The position numbers and the translations under genes are program-made. Shown one piece after another: positions 21,564 to 32,825 of a stretch of DNA of 64,000 nucleotides. The notes beneath the pieces are model-generated. The model searched no databases and was not told where the DNA came from. It worked only from the letters and a program-made list of their open reading frames with translations. This DNA comes from Rhizophagus irregularis (lineage: Eukaryota > Glomeromycota > Glomeromycetes > Glomerales > Glomeraceae), in contig NC_089431.1 of the NCBI RefSeq assembly GCF_026210795.1, positions 5,022,001 to 5,086,000 of the forward strand, written 5' to 3'. How positions within the stretch are numbered: the first letter of the stretch is position 1; each line of letters begins with the position of its first letter.

Positions 21564-24500
21564 TTATAAACCTAAAATCTTTTTTCGTTTCTCAAGTAGT
21601 ATGATTTCTCTTTCAAGTTCATCATTTTTCTGTTTTTGAATAATTAGCATGTCTTGCTCCAGATCTTTCATTTTCCTTTGTTCTTCAAGACGTAAATTTT
21701 CATCTGAATCAATAATTTCAATTACATTTTCTTTATTCCTGAAATTACTTTTTTGTTTCTTTCTTGTATTTGAAGATAATAAAGGTTGTTTACCCTTACG
21801 CCTTTTCTCTAAAATAATTTAATCAAATACATTGTAATCAATTAAATTAAGTAAATTTCAGTTAAAATAAATCAAAGATATTTACCTACTCTTTGTTCAG
21901 CTTGAATTAATCGAGTTAATTCAGATTTATTTCGATATGAATCTGGAACATTATATTTTTTATAAATATCTATACTTTCCCACTGTCTATTATCAAAATC
22001 ACGTCCTCTTTAAAAAGAAAGAAAATTATTAGAATTGCATTTTTTAACAAAAGTAATTTTTGAATTTGTAAATAATAATCAAAATAAAATAAATAATTAC
22101 CTAGCAATACCAGCAAGGAGAGAAAGGTTACGACCATCATGATTTACATTTGCATGTGCACTTTCTCCAACGTTTGTATTATTTGGAGTTTGATGCCAAA
22201 TATTACTATCCATTTTAGTAAATGCATATGAAACTCCTGACAAAACCCATGGAGTACGCTTATCATTTACCCAAGCTATAATAAAAATTAAACACTTCAA
22301 TAAAATTATTAAATAATTTAACTTAATATTTGCGATTTTATTACCTGCAGTTCCTGGTTCTTCACAAGACTCAATTTTATTTAATACTTCTAAGACTTCT
22401 TCTTGTGTATTTAAAGAGGGAATTAAATACATAGCATTGCGAATTTCTCTTGATAATTGTCTGTTTTTGTCAATGTTTCTAAAATAAAGGAACAGTTAAT
22501 AATTTATTGTTATAAATAATTAATATTTATTATATAAAATCTTACCGTTTATAATGGACCTGACAGAGTTTATAAATATATTGCAGATGTTCAACTGGAG
22601 CTAGATGTGGATACTTTGAACTTAAATATTGACCTAAACCTTTAATTATTTTTTTTTTTTAATGTCATAAATTAATTATATTGTTAAAATAACTCATAAT
22701 ATAAAATTTTAACATACCTAACGCTTGTCCTTTGTGTTGATCTGCAATTATACATCCCAATCCTTTGCCATGAATATGATAAAAGCTAAAAGTTTCTCCT
22801 GTATCCCTTTCAATACAATTAAATAGGTCTTCAAATAAATTTTGATATGCATTAGCTGTTTCAACATTTGTAAATATTCGCACAAATGTTAAAGCTAGTA
22901 CAAAATTTTAATAAATAAAATCAGTAATAATAAAAAATTTAATAAATATTTATTATAAATCTTATAAATCTAAATTTAGCTTACTTTTTTGCACGTGAGG
23001 TAGATATGCTGCTACTTCCCATTCATTTGTAATACCATGAATTCTTTTAAATGCCATATCAATTTCAAAATATGTTAGTTCAGAAAGTGCTTTGAGTTGT
23101 TGTTTGGTAGCACATAAAACAATGTATTGTCCACTATCAAGAAAACCTGAGTAAAATGAAATATTAGATTTTATTTATAAATATCGTATTAATAAATTAA
23201 TATACAATTAAATTACTTACGAATTGATCTTATATATGGATCATTGCTTTTTTCATGTTTCATAAACTCATGTACAACTCCCAAAATGTTTTGGCCGAAT
23301 GGGTATTGTGAGCGTCTGGTTTTCTCAATATAATAATTGATCTTAGATTGATTATTTAACGATGGGTGCAAATCACTTATTGCCCTTCCATTCAAATAAC
23401 TTTGAATCATAGATCCTATTTATAATTATCAAAGAAGAGTTGTAACTATTCCTTTATAAATTACAAATATATAATATAATATACCTGTTAAAAACTTTCT
23501 TGCCGTTAAATCAAGTATATGCTCATTATCAATTATTTTTTGAAGCTGATTCTTCACATTGTATGGTGTTTTGCGAGGTGGAGGAGGTGGATGATTATGT
23601 TTACCTACCGATACAGTTACAATGAATGGACAATCTTTTAAATTTTCTGGAATTATATGGTAAAATTTAACTGGACAACTGTCAGTCTTCTTATTTATAA
23701 TTCCTTTGATAATACGATTTCCAGCTTTATGTAAAAATGCTAAAAGTTTATTCAAAAAATTATAATTAAAAATAGTATATGACGACATTATAGATAACAT
23801 TATTAGTTAAACACTTACGACATTCATCTGATCGTGTACTATTAGGCCGTACTATATAACATTCATCTACTACATCCAATTCATCCTTCTATAATTTAAA
23901 TATTAATGAACATTATTTTTTTTAAAAAAAATCATCTGTTTAAATTATTTTAATAATTAAATTTACCTCAAAATCAATTCCATTGGGATGGTAAGAATGC
24001 CCATTAAACATATCTTCTAATAATTCTAAATCAATATTGCTTGGAATTGTTAGATAACGGTGATTTTTTTCCCCAGATTGCCATTTAGTGCAACCAATAA
24101 ACTTCTTTTTTGATGACGTTGAGCCTATCACCTATAAATAATTATATAGAAATTAGTTTTATAATTACAATAACAATAATTATTTCGCAGTAAATTAATT
24201 ATTTAATATCATAATTTATAACAAATAGAAAATATTTGAACTTTTATACTTTATAAAAGTTAAATTTGCAAATAAAAAGTAAAAATAATCGCAATATAAT
24301 TATAAACATGTTAAACATACTTGTGTAAATTCGCCTAATGTTGGTGTACCATTACACCGTATTCCTTTTTGATCAACATACCCACATTTATACTCGTGCG
24401 CTTTGGCAAATATACTTTAAAATTTAAAAATTAATAATTAAATCATTATAAATAATTCCAATGTATAAATTTACTACTAACCAAAGGGTTGCTCTTTCCT

Positions 24501-25190
24501 GAAATTTTTCATTGGCGTCAAATAAATTTTTAAAGAGAGACGAAGTAAAATCCACAGATGTGTGATCTACTTCTAATTTTTTAGATGCAAATTCACACAT
24601 TTTCACACTAAGACATTTTCTCTCTTCTTTAGATACTTTTATTCCAGGAAAAAAATCACAATTCTTTACTGTTCGGGTTGTACCACTACCTCCATAGGAG
24701 TATTGGATATTAGTCATTGAAAACGCCTTTCGTGCCTCTTCTTCATCCCATCCTGACACATTGTACACACTTGCAAAACCAGTTTCTGACGTGTTAGGAT
24801 ATTCTTGAAATTCTATATAATAATGAATTTCAGACGCTGTTAACTTTTGGCCAAATTTAGCAACTTTAATAGGCCACTAAAAACCAAAAAAGAATTAATT
24901 ATTAATTATTATTTAAAATTAAAATACAAAAATCTAATTTTAGTGTTTATATTATTTTTTCCGCCTATTTTAGCATTCATCCATGTATATATCAAGAGTA
25001 TTAGTTGACCCTTCTCGTGGTATTTTTAACCTTATTTTTAATCTTATGCAGAATATGTTGTACGGGTCACTATATATATCTAATATTGATAAAATAACTG
25101 ATAATCTAAATAACTATTTTGCGTTGTCTCCGGCTTTTAACTCACCTCTTCAATAAGTTCTTCATTAACTTCTATAGGATTTTCTACCAT
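21564..25190 (-). CDS. MULE-type transposase, 14 exons
   Basis: Exons: 25190..25146, 24876..24482, 24414..24321, 24131..23967, 23888..23819, 23739..23485, 23415..23221, 23146..22985, 22894..22718, 22639..22546, 22478..22345, 22275..22101, 22007..21886, 21808..21564. All junctions have GT/AG and every phase agrees, giving 775 aa with no stop. Residues about 150-235 hold a Cys/His zinc region (YKCGYVDQKGIRC, FIGCTKW). About 260-330 holds a second, GCM/FLYWCH-like one (CPVKFY...KDC...VGKHNH). The transposase core follows: EIDMAFKRI (first Asp), CIIADQHKG (second Asp), ESAHANVNHDGRNLSLL (candidate catalytic Glu). The C-terminal 80 residues are basic, then coiled-coil-like (EEQRKMKDLEQDMLIIQKQ). 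It appears intact and possibly active. The start ATG gives a short acidic first exon. Confidence 0.85.
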
Positions 25191-25556
25191 TTTATCAGAG
25201 ACTTGTGTAAAGATTTGTTGTTTATAAGTTTTAATAACGCGTTGTTTTAGAAAAAAAAAAAATCAAAAAAAATTTTTTATTTGATTTAGTGAACCATTCA
25301 ATTGGTAGAAGATCATTTGGTGTACTGTACTATTTTTGTGTAATGTAGTGATTTTTATTGTTGTACAATTACGCAATTCAAAATTCGTACAGTACAGTTT
25401 TACTGATCGTACAGTACAGTTTATATGTATACCCCACATCACCTTGACCAGATGGAGGAAGACGAATTTTATGGTCAATTACTACCGATTGCTCGCCAGT
25501 TGCGTGAAGCCGAAACCCTGACCTTAATACAGGGCTCGCAGGAGCTCACCCTTTCT

Positions 25557-25567
25557 AGGGGGGCTGA
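25557..25567 (+). promoter_or_regulatory. Putative polypurine tract
   Basis: AGGGGGGCTGA lies immediately before the 3' LTR, where plus-strand priming is expected. It also lies within the accessory reading frame. Confidence 0.6.
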
Positions 25568-26068
25568 TGTTACGCGGATCTGCGCCACATGGAAAGTTCA
25601 AGAAATTAGCAGCGATCCGCAGTGTAACGGTGTAACTTATACTTTGTATAGTTTATACTAAGTGTAATTTATACTTGGTATAATTTATATGAAGTTTAAC
25701 TTATACATAGTATAATTTATACCGAATTTTCGAACAATATATATAGAGCGGGCGAACAGTGGGGAATAGGGGATAATTAAGGTTTATTTAGTGTTAAATT
25801 TTAGTATAGTTTATTCGGTAATATTGCAGATCGCCGGCAGAGGCAGCAATATTCTATTCTGATATTATTTATGAAATTTATTATGTATTAGCATTTATTT
25901 ATTGCTTGATTATTTTAAGTTATTATTTACATTGAATAAATATACACTTTAAAATCATACATATAACTCTTAATTTTACATATATACTTTATTTCATTTC
26001 ATTTTACGATAAACGTGACACGAATTTCTGTTACTATCACGTGACCCTGACGCAAATCGATAGTAACA
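25568..26068 (+). repeat. 3' LTR
   Basis: 501 bp, the same length as the 5' LTR. Its first 94 bp are read by the accessory ORF. Confidence 0.93.
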
Positions 26069-26253
26069 GTATCCATTGTCACATGTTTTGACAATTGTCA
26101 CGTGTTATTCTGATTAACGATCGGTTTTAAGCTTTTTGCTTTTTTTTTTACTTTATTATTTATCCATATTTCGCGTTCATACTGTAACTATTCTTTCCTT
26201 TAAAACCTTTTAATTCAAATTACTAAAAAAAATTTTATTAATATATTTATCTA

Positions 26254-26441
26254 GATGAACAATACCCAGAATTTTTCTCATGCAAATATGACGAAAATGA
26301 TAATGAACCCAGCGATATTTACAATGAACCCGAAATGAAAATGTTCAGGAAGAAGCTTTGGATACAAGAAAAACAATGATAACTCATAGTATCACGATTC
26401 ACGAAATTGTCTCATATCTTAGAGAAAGATATATATATGAA
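26254..26441 (+). pseudogene. Exon fragment, frameshifted
   Basis: After an acceptor-like 'tatctag' the sequence reads (D)EQYPEFFSCKYDENDNEPSD.., then changes frame near 26,335 and reads ENVQEEALDTRKTMITHSIT..., ending at a donor-like GAAG|GTACAT. Both parts have coding composition. The family is not recognised. It sits just right of the retrotransposon and may be debris of a host gene. Confidence 0.35.
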
Positions 26442-27166
26442 GGTACATAATATTATTATTATAGCACTAAGGCTAGAATTAGTACATATGTTATTATCGC
26501 GTTAGGGGTCAGTGCGTGGCGTTATTATTGCGTTAGGGTTAGGTTAGATAAAAGTATATAAATGAAGAAATTTGGGCAATGGCAAATTTATTGTATATTT
26601 ATGTATTATTATTAAAAATTTTACGTTTACATATGTTTACATATTAAATTTACATGATCGCGACAAGTACTGTAGGATGCGCATATTCATTCGTATCAAG
26701 AAAATTTTTTCTTTTTTTATATACGGTAATTTTTTTATTTTGATTTTTTTATTATTGATATGCACTACTGTAGCACCGTAGCATCGATCACTGATCCAAA
26801 CCTAAGGGGTGAAATAATGAAAAAAATTAGCAAAAAAATTAATTAAGAAAAAAAAAATTATAAGAATCGGCACTTAACGTAACACCGCAGCGTCAATCCG
26901 ATTACTAAAAAACAAATAAATTGGGAAATAAACACAATTTAGAATTAATTATAACATTATCAATTTATTATGTCAACGGAAATAATAATATATTAACTAT
27001 TTAGAAAATACAAACAAAATGCTTCAAATATTAGATTTTATTATAAAATACAATACGGCGGTTAAAAATTTTCTTTTTTATTTATCAATTAAATTCAAAA
27101 AAAAAATAGATACTTTATTTTTATTCAAATTATAAGAATTTTTAGAGTAAATTATGAAAATCAATC
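26442..27166. other. Intergenic with dispersed GC-richer repeat
   Basis: At 26,770-26,920 there are two partial copies of a repeat with GCACCGTAGCATCGATC...; related copies are near 6129-6190 and 9080-9125. The rest is AT-rich without genes. Confidence 0.5.
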
Positions 27167-28265
27167 CTATACGACTTGAAATATTTCAATTTCTCCTATA
27201 ACATCACAATCATCTGTGTTTCTGATCGGTTTTTCATAAGATTCTTTGTGACATTGAATTATTGATCCATTGGTAGCTCGAAGATCTCCATTACCAAATG
27301 ATGGACCCTCGGTGAATCCGTTACAAATGGCATCCTTTTCATTTCTTACACGACTTAAAATAATATCACTATTCTTAAAAGAAAATATAAAGCTATCGTT
27401 GGTAATACCATAACTTCCATCAAATTTCCATTCAATCGGATTATATCCTCCAAGAATTTCGTCACTATCTCTCATTTTATAAATTGTTACGGTTCGGAAT
27501 TGATTATTACAAGCGTTTTGGCACTTCTTAAATCTAAATAACGAACCAAAAAACCCAATGTCATTATGAGAATCACGATATAATAATTTGAATTCATATG
27601 ACTTTTCTGTAGTTTCTAATTTATCGGTCCATTTTGAGATTAATACGGCTTGCTGATTTGTAATGATCTTAGAATCGATAATAATCTCTTTAACAATTTG
27701 AGATTCTGATTTTTTGATTGGTTCGTTATCATTATCCAAAAAATATTCTAACAAATCATTATATAATTCCTTTGGTAAGATTTTTTTATAAGGTTTTACT
27801 TTCTTCAAAAATTCTTTGGAAGTTAAATTACGGAATTTAATCAAAGGAATACATTTTTGTAAAGTATTCTTTAAAGTATTGAAATCAACTTTTGATAAGC
27901 TTGTAGGATCGGAAGGAAGTTCTGGATTTTGTGCAAGTCCCCATTTAATCACACGTTCCCAAACTTGAGTTTCGCTCATTTGATGATTATCGTTCTTAAT
28001 AATCGTAACCAAAAGTATTTCTGGTACTGAAGTGAAACGTGGTGAATTTAATATCTTATTTGGTTCTTTTGAAATAAAATCAGTACAATATTTTTGAAGT
28101 TCTAAAAAAGAATCATTTTCAAAACTTGTTCGATATATCAAATCAAAATTCTGTTCCATCCAATGTTTTTTATTTTCAATCAAAAAGGATTCTAAATAAG
28201 GGATTAATTCCTGAAGTCCTAGTTCATTAGCAGCTATCAAGATTTTAATAATATCTGAGATATTA

Positions 28266-30091
28266 CCGTACAGTTCCGAAATTAAGCAACCCCCGAAAAT
28301 AAGCAACCCCCCAATAATAATAACCTCCGAAAATAAGCAACTCACGAATTTCTGTAATAAAAAATTAATAAATGTAATAAAAAATAATCAACATTGCTAA
28401 AATTAACTTAACAATTCAAAATAAAAGATAATTTTATTATGTATTATAAATGAAAATTATTATAAACTACAGTAGTATTATGGCTATTCATTATTAATTC
28501 ACTATCACTATTCAATGATATCATCATCGGAACTTTCATTGTCAGTAATTTCATCATCAGTTCCATCCAAGGACGTTGAAATCCTACAAGTCTTGAAAGA
28601 CTCAATAACTATTTCATCTGAGATTCTGTCCCAAGCACGTTTGACCCATCCACAAACATCAGATAATCTAGCACGGCGAAAGTTACCTGATGCAGTCATT
28701 CCGGAGCCACCTCCTGCCATCCAGATGTGCCATTCCTTACGAAGATTGTCTTTAAATGGTTTATTAATGGATACATCAAGTGGTTGACATATGCTAGTTA
28801 AACCACCTGGAATAACTGCTAGATCAATACCCCTGTCACGAAATTTGATTTTGACCGATTCTTCAAGATGTCCTCTAAAGGAATCGTATACCATCATTGT
28901 AGGAGCGTTACTGATACCCATTTTCCCCAGATTACTATTAACATAATCAACATAATCCTTCATTAGTTCAGAATCCATCCACCCATTTTGTTGAAACCAA
29001 ACAATGACGCCAGAAGGAATCTGTTCGCCATGTGGTAGCCGTTTTCCCTTAAAGATACAAATTGGTGGAAATTTTGTACCATCTATAGTATAAAAAAATA
29101 GAGTAAGCAATGTTAAAAGTAAGTGATTATAAAATGATCTTACCCGCGGAAACTGTCAAAACAACCGTGAATCGGTTTTTTTCATTGCCAGTTCCGCGAA
29201 TATGAATTGTTTTTTCGCCTCTGTTATCAATAGTAAAATTCCCTGTCATGTCAAACCAAACAGGGGTTTCGTCCATATTAAGGATATTGGACATCTCAAA
29301 TAATTTTTCAGTTCTCAGCCGAGTGACAAACTCTTGAAAGTTTTTCAGCAGCTCATTCGTTTGTGATGGTAGCTTTTGTGAAACTTTAGTACGCCGCCGC
29401 CAAGATAAATTATGTCTTTTCATAAATGCAGAAATCCAACGGTTTGATGTTTTAAATTCATTTATTGAATTTCCATAAAGACTTATCATAGTAGGTTTTT
29501 TTAAAATGTCTAGCATTTTAACTCGTGCAATTGCATATGTGACACCTAATCCCTGCTTTCTTTGCTCAATAATCCAATCGTATAGTTCCTTTTCAGCTTC
29601 TGGGTAAAAGCTTTTTCGACCGGAACCTACCCGTTTGCTGTTTTGGTTTGTTTCGTTTACCCACTTTTCATTTAAATTAACCCAGCGACTAACCATACTC
29701 TTATCAAGTTCAAAAGACTTTGATGCTTTAATTATTCCATTTTCTTTAGCATAAGCAACAACTTGTCTCTTTTGCTCAATAGAATATGAGTTGCGATGTC
29801 GTTTGATAATTTTTTTATTAGCAACTCTTTTACTAACGACCATATTTTGTCTTCTCTTTTTTTGTAACGGCATATCGTGTGGAGAGTTTTAGGAAAAACA
29901 AGATTGCGCGTGACTAATTATTTATCGATCACAGTATTGTGTCACGTTATACCGATCATTTGATCATTTAAATTACAAAAAAACGAACAATTTCTTTCGT
30001 TTTCTTTGGATTTTTATTCAAAAAAAATATATAACCCGAAATTAAGCAACTCTATAATAAAAAAGTGTTGCTTAATTTCGGAACTGTACGG
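28266..30091 (-). mobile_element. Complete pogo/Tigger-type DNA transposon
   Basis: 1,826 bp with a perfect 25-bp TIR starting CCGTACAGTTCCGAAATTAA, flanked by TA at 28,264-28,265 and 30,092-30,093. Short tandem copies of CCGAAAATAAGCAAC lie just inside the left end. It encodes one spliced DDE transposase. TA target and CENP-B-like transposase place it in the pogo/Tigger branch of Tc1/mariner. Confidence 0.93.
28508..29873 (-). CDS. Pogo/Tigger-type transposase
   Basis: Exons 29873..29144 and 29082..28508 join across a 61-bp GT-AG intron to give 434 aa. The N-terminus is basic with a helix-turn-helix (YSIEQKRQVVAYAKENG..KSMVSRWV), then a second CENP-B-like DNA-binding region (YDWIIEQRKQGLGVTYAIARVKM, NRWISAFMKRHNLSWRRRT). 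The catalytic core shows NMDETPVWFDM, MVYDSFRGH and QPLDVSINKPFK, the three Asp positions of DDE_1 family enzymes. The C-terminus is acidic. No lesion is visible. It would cut and paste elements with the matching TIR. Confidence 0.9.
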
Positions 30092-30469
30092 TATATTCCT
30101 CCAAAGAAAATCTACCTCCATAAATATACCTAAAATAGTAATAAAAAAAATTTATGTAAGAAAAAAAATATTTATAACGCATGATGAGAGGTATTCTCAT
30201 TTTTTTTCTTACCTTAAGATTATTTGGAAAGTATCAGGTAAAATACTTGGTAGTTTAATATTTGTCAAAGTTCCATTATTTTTCTTTTTATTAGTTGATA
30301 AAATTCTTCGCAAATAAGAGGAACGATAATTTAAGATAACCATATGAGCACGAAATATTTTTACGTCAGGGTCATTACCAACTTCAATTGTAATATCATA
30401 ATATTCTTCATCATTTAAAATTTCAAGTAAATTTTGTGTTAATTTCGATAAAAGATTGTTATCAATCAT

Positions 30470-31130
30470 TATAAAATAAATGAGAGTGAATTCTCGAAAA
30501 AAAACATAATTATAAACCTTATTTATACGATTTGAAGATCATTTCAATGAATGCATATCAGATATAGTACATCATGTTCAGATCAACTAATTTTGGCATG
30601 TTCGGGTTTAACAACGTTCATGCTAATTGTTTAAGTACATGAATATTGCAGATTTACCCTCGCCACTAATTCAAAACGATCGAATCATCGAAATTGTTTT
30701 TTTTTTAATTGTTATTAGTAATATATCACAATAATCACATGTTATCCCAGTTCCTAGTTAAAATCCGGGAATTTTTTTCTTGATATTCTCATGGGTGGTG
30801 TTTATTTAAAAAGATTGGTAAAAAGTCTATCTTTATGGTACGGATACCGTGATATATTTCATGGAGTAATATCATGAATTTCACGGCACAGCCGTAAAAA
30901 TCATTGATACCTACAGTTCCCCGTGAAATAACTGTTACTTATATCACAAGACACTTCAAATTTATAGAGGTATCATGTTTTTGATTTTTAAAAATATTTT
31001 ATTTTTAATCGAGATTTTTTTTATATACAAGATAATGATGAGTTACCGGTAAATACAAATATTGATATATAAAAATATACTTAAATAAATAATGAAAAAA
31101 AAAAAATCTGAAAATAAATTTAAATACATC
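30470..31130. other. Intergenic spacer between two minus-strand BTB genes
   Basis: Contains T/A runs and, at about 30,840-30,930, short pieces of 'tttcacgg' and 'ccgtgaaat' in opposite orientation. No gene seen. Confidence 0.4.
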
Positions 31131-32825
31131 TTATAAAATTTGAAATACTTCAAAATCTTCATAAAACATTTCGCCATTTCTTCTAATCTCTCCATAAGAA
31201 TTTTTCTTATAATGAATTTTTAAATCGCTCATAAAAGTTTGGTATAAAAGCAAGTCACTATTACCAAATGATGGTCCGTACTCATAAGAAGAACCGTTAA
31301 ATATAGCTTTATCTTCATTCATTACACGACCTAATTTAAAATTTTCAATCCGACCATTATGAAAAGAAAATATAAAACTATCATTAGTTTCGCCATAACT
31401 ACCATCAAATTTCCATTCAATTGGATTATATCCTCCAAGTATTTCATTACTATCCATCACTTTAATAAATGTTACAGTGCGATATTGATCTTTACAAATC
31501 TCGTGGCACTTTTTAAATCTATTAAGCAATCCACTAGACCCATCATGAGAATCACGATATAATAATTTGAATTCATGCGAAATTGTTGGATCGTCTGCTA
31601 TTTCTAATTTACCAATCCATTTTGAAATACATTCAGCATGTTGATTTGTAATGATTTTAGAATCAATATTTTTTGATTTAGTCTTTTTGACAGTACGAGG
31701 TTCTGGTTTTTTAATCGGACCGCTATCAAACTCTACAACAGTACGCACACGAGGTTCTGATTTTTTGATCGGACCGCTATCAATCTCTACAACAGTACGT
31801 AGTTTAACAACATGAGGTTCTGATTTTTTGATCGGACCGCTATCAATCTCTACAACAGTACGTGGTTTAACAACACGAGGTTCTGATTTTTTAATTAGAG
31901 TCTTATCGTCATTATTATCCAAGAAATATTTTAATAAATCACTACGTAATTCTTTTGGTAAGATTTTCTTATAAGGTATTACTTTCTTAGAAAATTCTTT
32001 GGAAGTTAAATCATGGAATCTAATGAGAGGAATAAAATGTTGTAGGGTATTCTTTAAAACATTGAATTCTTCTTTTGAAAAGTCTGCCGGGTCAGAAGAA
32101 AGTTCTGGATTTTGAGCAAGTCCCCATTCAATCACGTGATCCCAAACTTGAATTTCGCTCATTTGAAGATTATCATTCTGAATAAGCGTAATTAAAAGCC
32201 TTTTTGGAATCGAAGAGAAATTTGGTGACCCAAATATTTTATTTGGTTCCTTGAAAATTAAATCAGTACAATACTTTTGAAGTTCTAAAAAAGAATCATT
32301 TTCAAAGCTTGTTTGATATACCAAATCAAAATTCTGCTCCAACCAATTTTTTTTATTTTCAATTAAAAAGGATTCCAAATAGGGAATTAATTCACGAAGA
32401 TGTAATTCATTGGCTGCAACCAAGACTTTAATGATATCTGAAACATCATATTTTTTCAAAGAAATTCTTCCTCCGTAAATATACCTATAATAATCGTAAG
32501 GTTTGTAAAAAAATATATTTTTCACACGGAAATGAATTTTTTTTTAATTAATTAATTTTTCTTACTTTAAGATAATTTGAAAAATTTCAGGTAAGATATT
32601 TGGTAATTTAATATGTGCCAAAGCTCCATTATTTTTATCTTCGTTATTTGATGATAAGATTCTTCGCAAATAAGGAGAACGATAATTCAAAATAACCATA
32701 TGAGCGCGAAAGGCTTTCACGTAGGATTTATTACCAACTTCAATCGTAATATCATAATATTCGTCATCATCTAACATTTCGAGTAGATTTTCTGATAATC
32801 TTGGTAATAACTTGTTATCGCCCAT
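31131..32825 (-). CDS. BTB-BACK-TLDc protein with tandem-repeat linker
   Basis: Exons 32825..32566 and 32484..31131 (81-bp intron) give about 537 aa. I chose the ATG at 32,825 (MGDNKLLPRLSENLLEM) because it matches the paralogues; an upstream in-frame extension starts at TTG. BTB is about residues 1-105 (DITIEVG, FRAHMVILNYRSPYLRRIL, KYIYGG), BACK about 110-240 (IQVWDHVIEWGLAQNPEL), TLDc about 350-537 (FKLLYRDSHDG, GGYNPIEWKFDGSYG, FEVFQIL). Between BACK and TLDc are three repeats of KKSEPRVVKPRTVVEIDSGPI type (21, 21 and 18 residues) plus a partial fourth, absent from the paralogues; they explain the extra 70 or so residues. The gene is intact. Role probably as a Cul3 adaptor; the target is unknown. 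Confidence 0.9.

Larger units (their letters stand above)
21066..25434 (-). mobile_element. Mutator-like element (MULE) nested in the retrotransposon
   Basis: 4,369 bp flanked by the 9-bp direct repeat CACATCACC (21,057-21,065 and 25,435-25,443). Termini are (A/G)GGTATA..., followed at each end by two tandem units beginning AAACTGTACTGTACG. Further copies of this motif continue to about 21,285. A 9-bp duplication is typical of Mutator elements. The element carries one spliced minus-strand gene. Removing it restores the host accessory ORF, so it landed after the retrotransposon. Confidence 0.88.
20540..25661 (+). pseudogene. Accessory ORF of the retrotransposon, split by the MULE
   Basis: An ORF starts at ATG 20,540 (METYSKETIRQLKIFLQHW) and is read to the MULE target duplication at 21,065. 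The same frame resumes at 25,444 (LDQMEEDEFYG...) and runs through the polypurine region into the 3' LTR, ending at 25,661. Taking one copy of the 9-bp duplication gives 247 codons, about 31 of them inside the LTR. The predicted protein is soluble and charged, with Leu-rich helices and no motif I recognise. Its position after integrase recalls accessory ORFs of some plant and fungal Ty3 elements. Function unknown. Confidence 0.65.
13876..26068 (+). mobile_element. Ty3-type LTR retrotransposon with nested MULE
   Basis: 501-bp LTRs (13,876..14,376 and 25,568..26,068) begin TGTTACG and end GTAACA. They differ by about four substitutions by eye and are flanked by GTAT on both sides (13,872-13,875; 26,069-26,072). 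Internally: gag with a CCHC knuckle, then protease, RT, RNase H and integrase in Ty3 order, then an accessory ORF. A 4.37-kb MULE sits inside. The low LTR divergence suggests recent insertion, yet gag and pol are broken. Without the MULE and one 9-bp duplicate the element would be about 7.8 kb. Confidence 0.95.
27167..30469 (-). pseudogene. BTB-BACK-TLDc gene interrupted by a pogo-type transposon
   Basis: Exon 1 is 30469..30213 (BTB core, MIDNNLLSKLTQNLLEI). Exon 2 begins at 30129 (YIYGGRFSLEEY) and breaks off at the TA at 30,092-30,093. It resumes after the element at 28,263 (ISDIIKILIAANELGLQ...) and runs through BACK to TLDc (LLYRDSHND, GGYNPIEW, SFGNGD, EIEIFQVV) and a stop at 27,167. Intron 30212..30130 matches the paralogues. 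Apart from the 1.8-kb insert, with its TA duplication, the frame is unbroken, so the insertion looks recent. The downstream part has an ORF whose N-terminus is read from transposon end sequence. Confidence 0.88.

Noticed and set aside
28515-28787. Plus-strand ORF across the transposase
   Set aside because: Antisense shadow of the pogo transposase exon 2.
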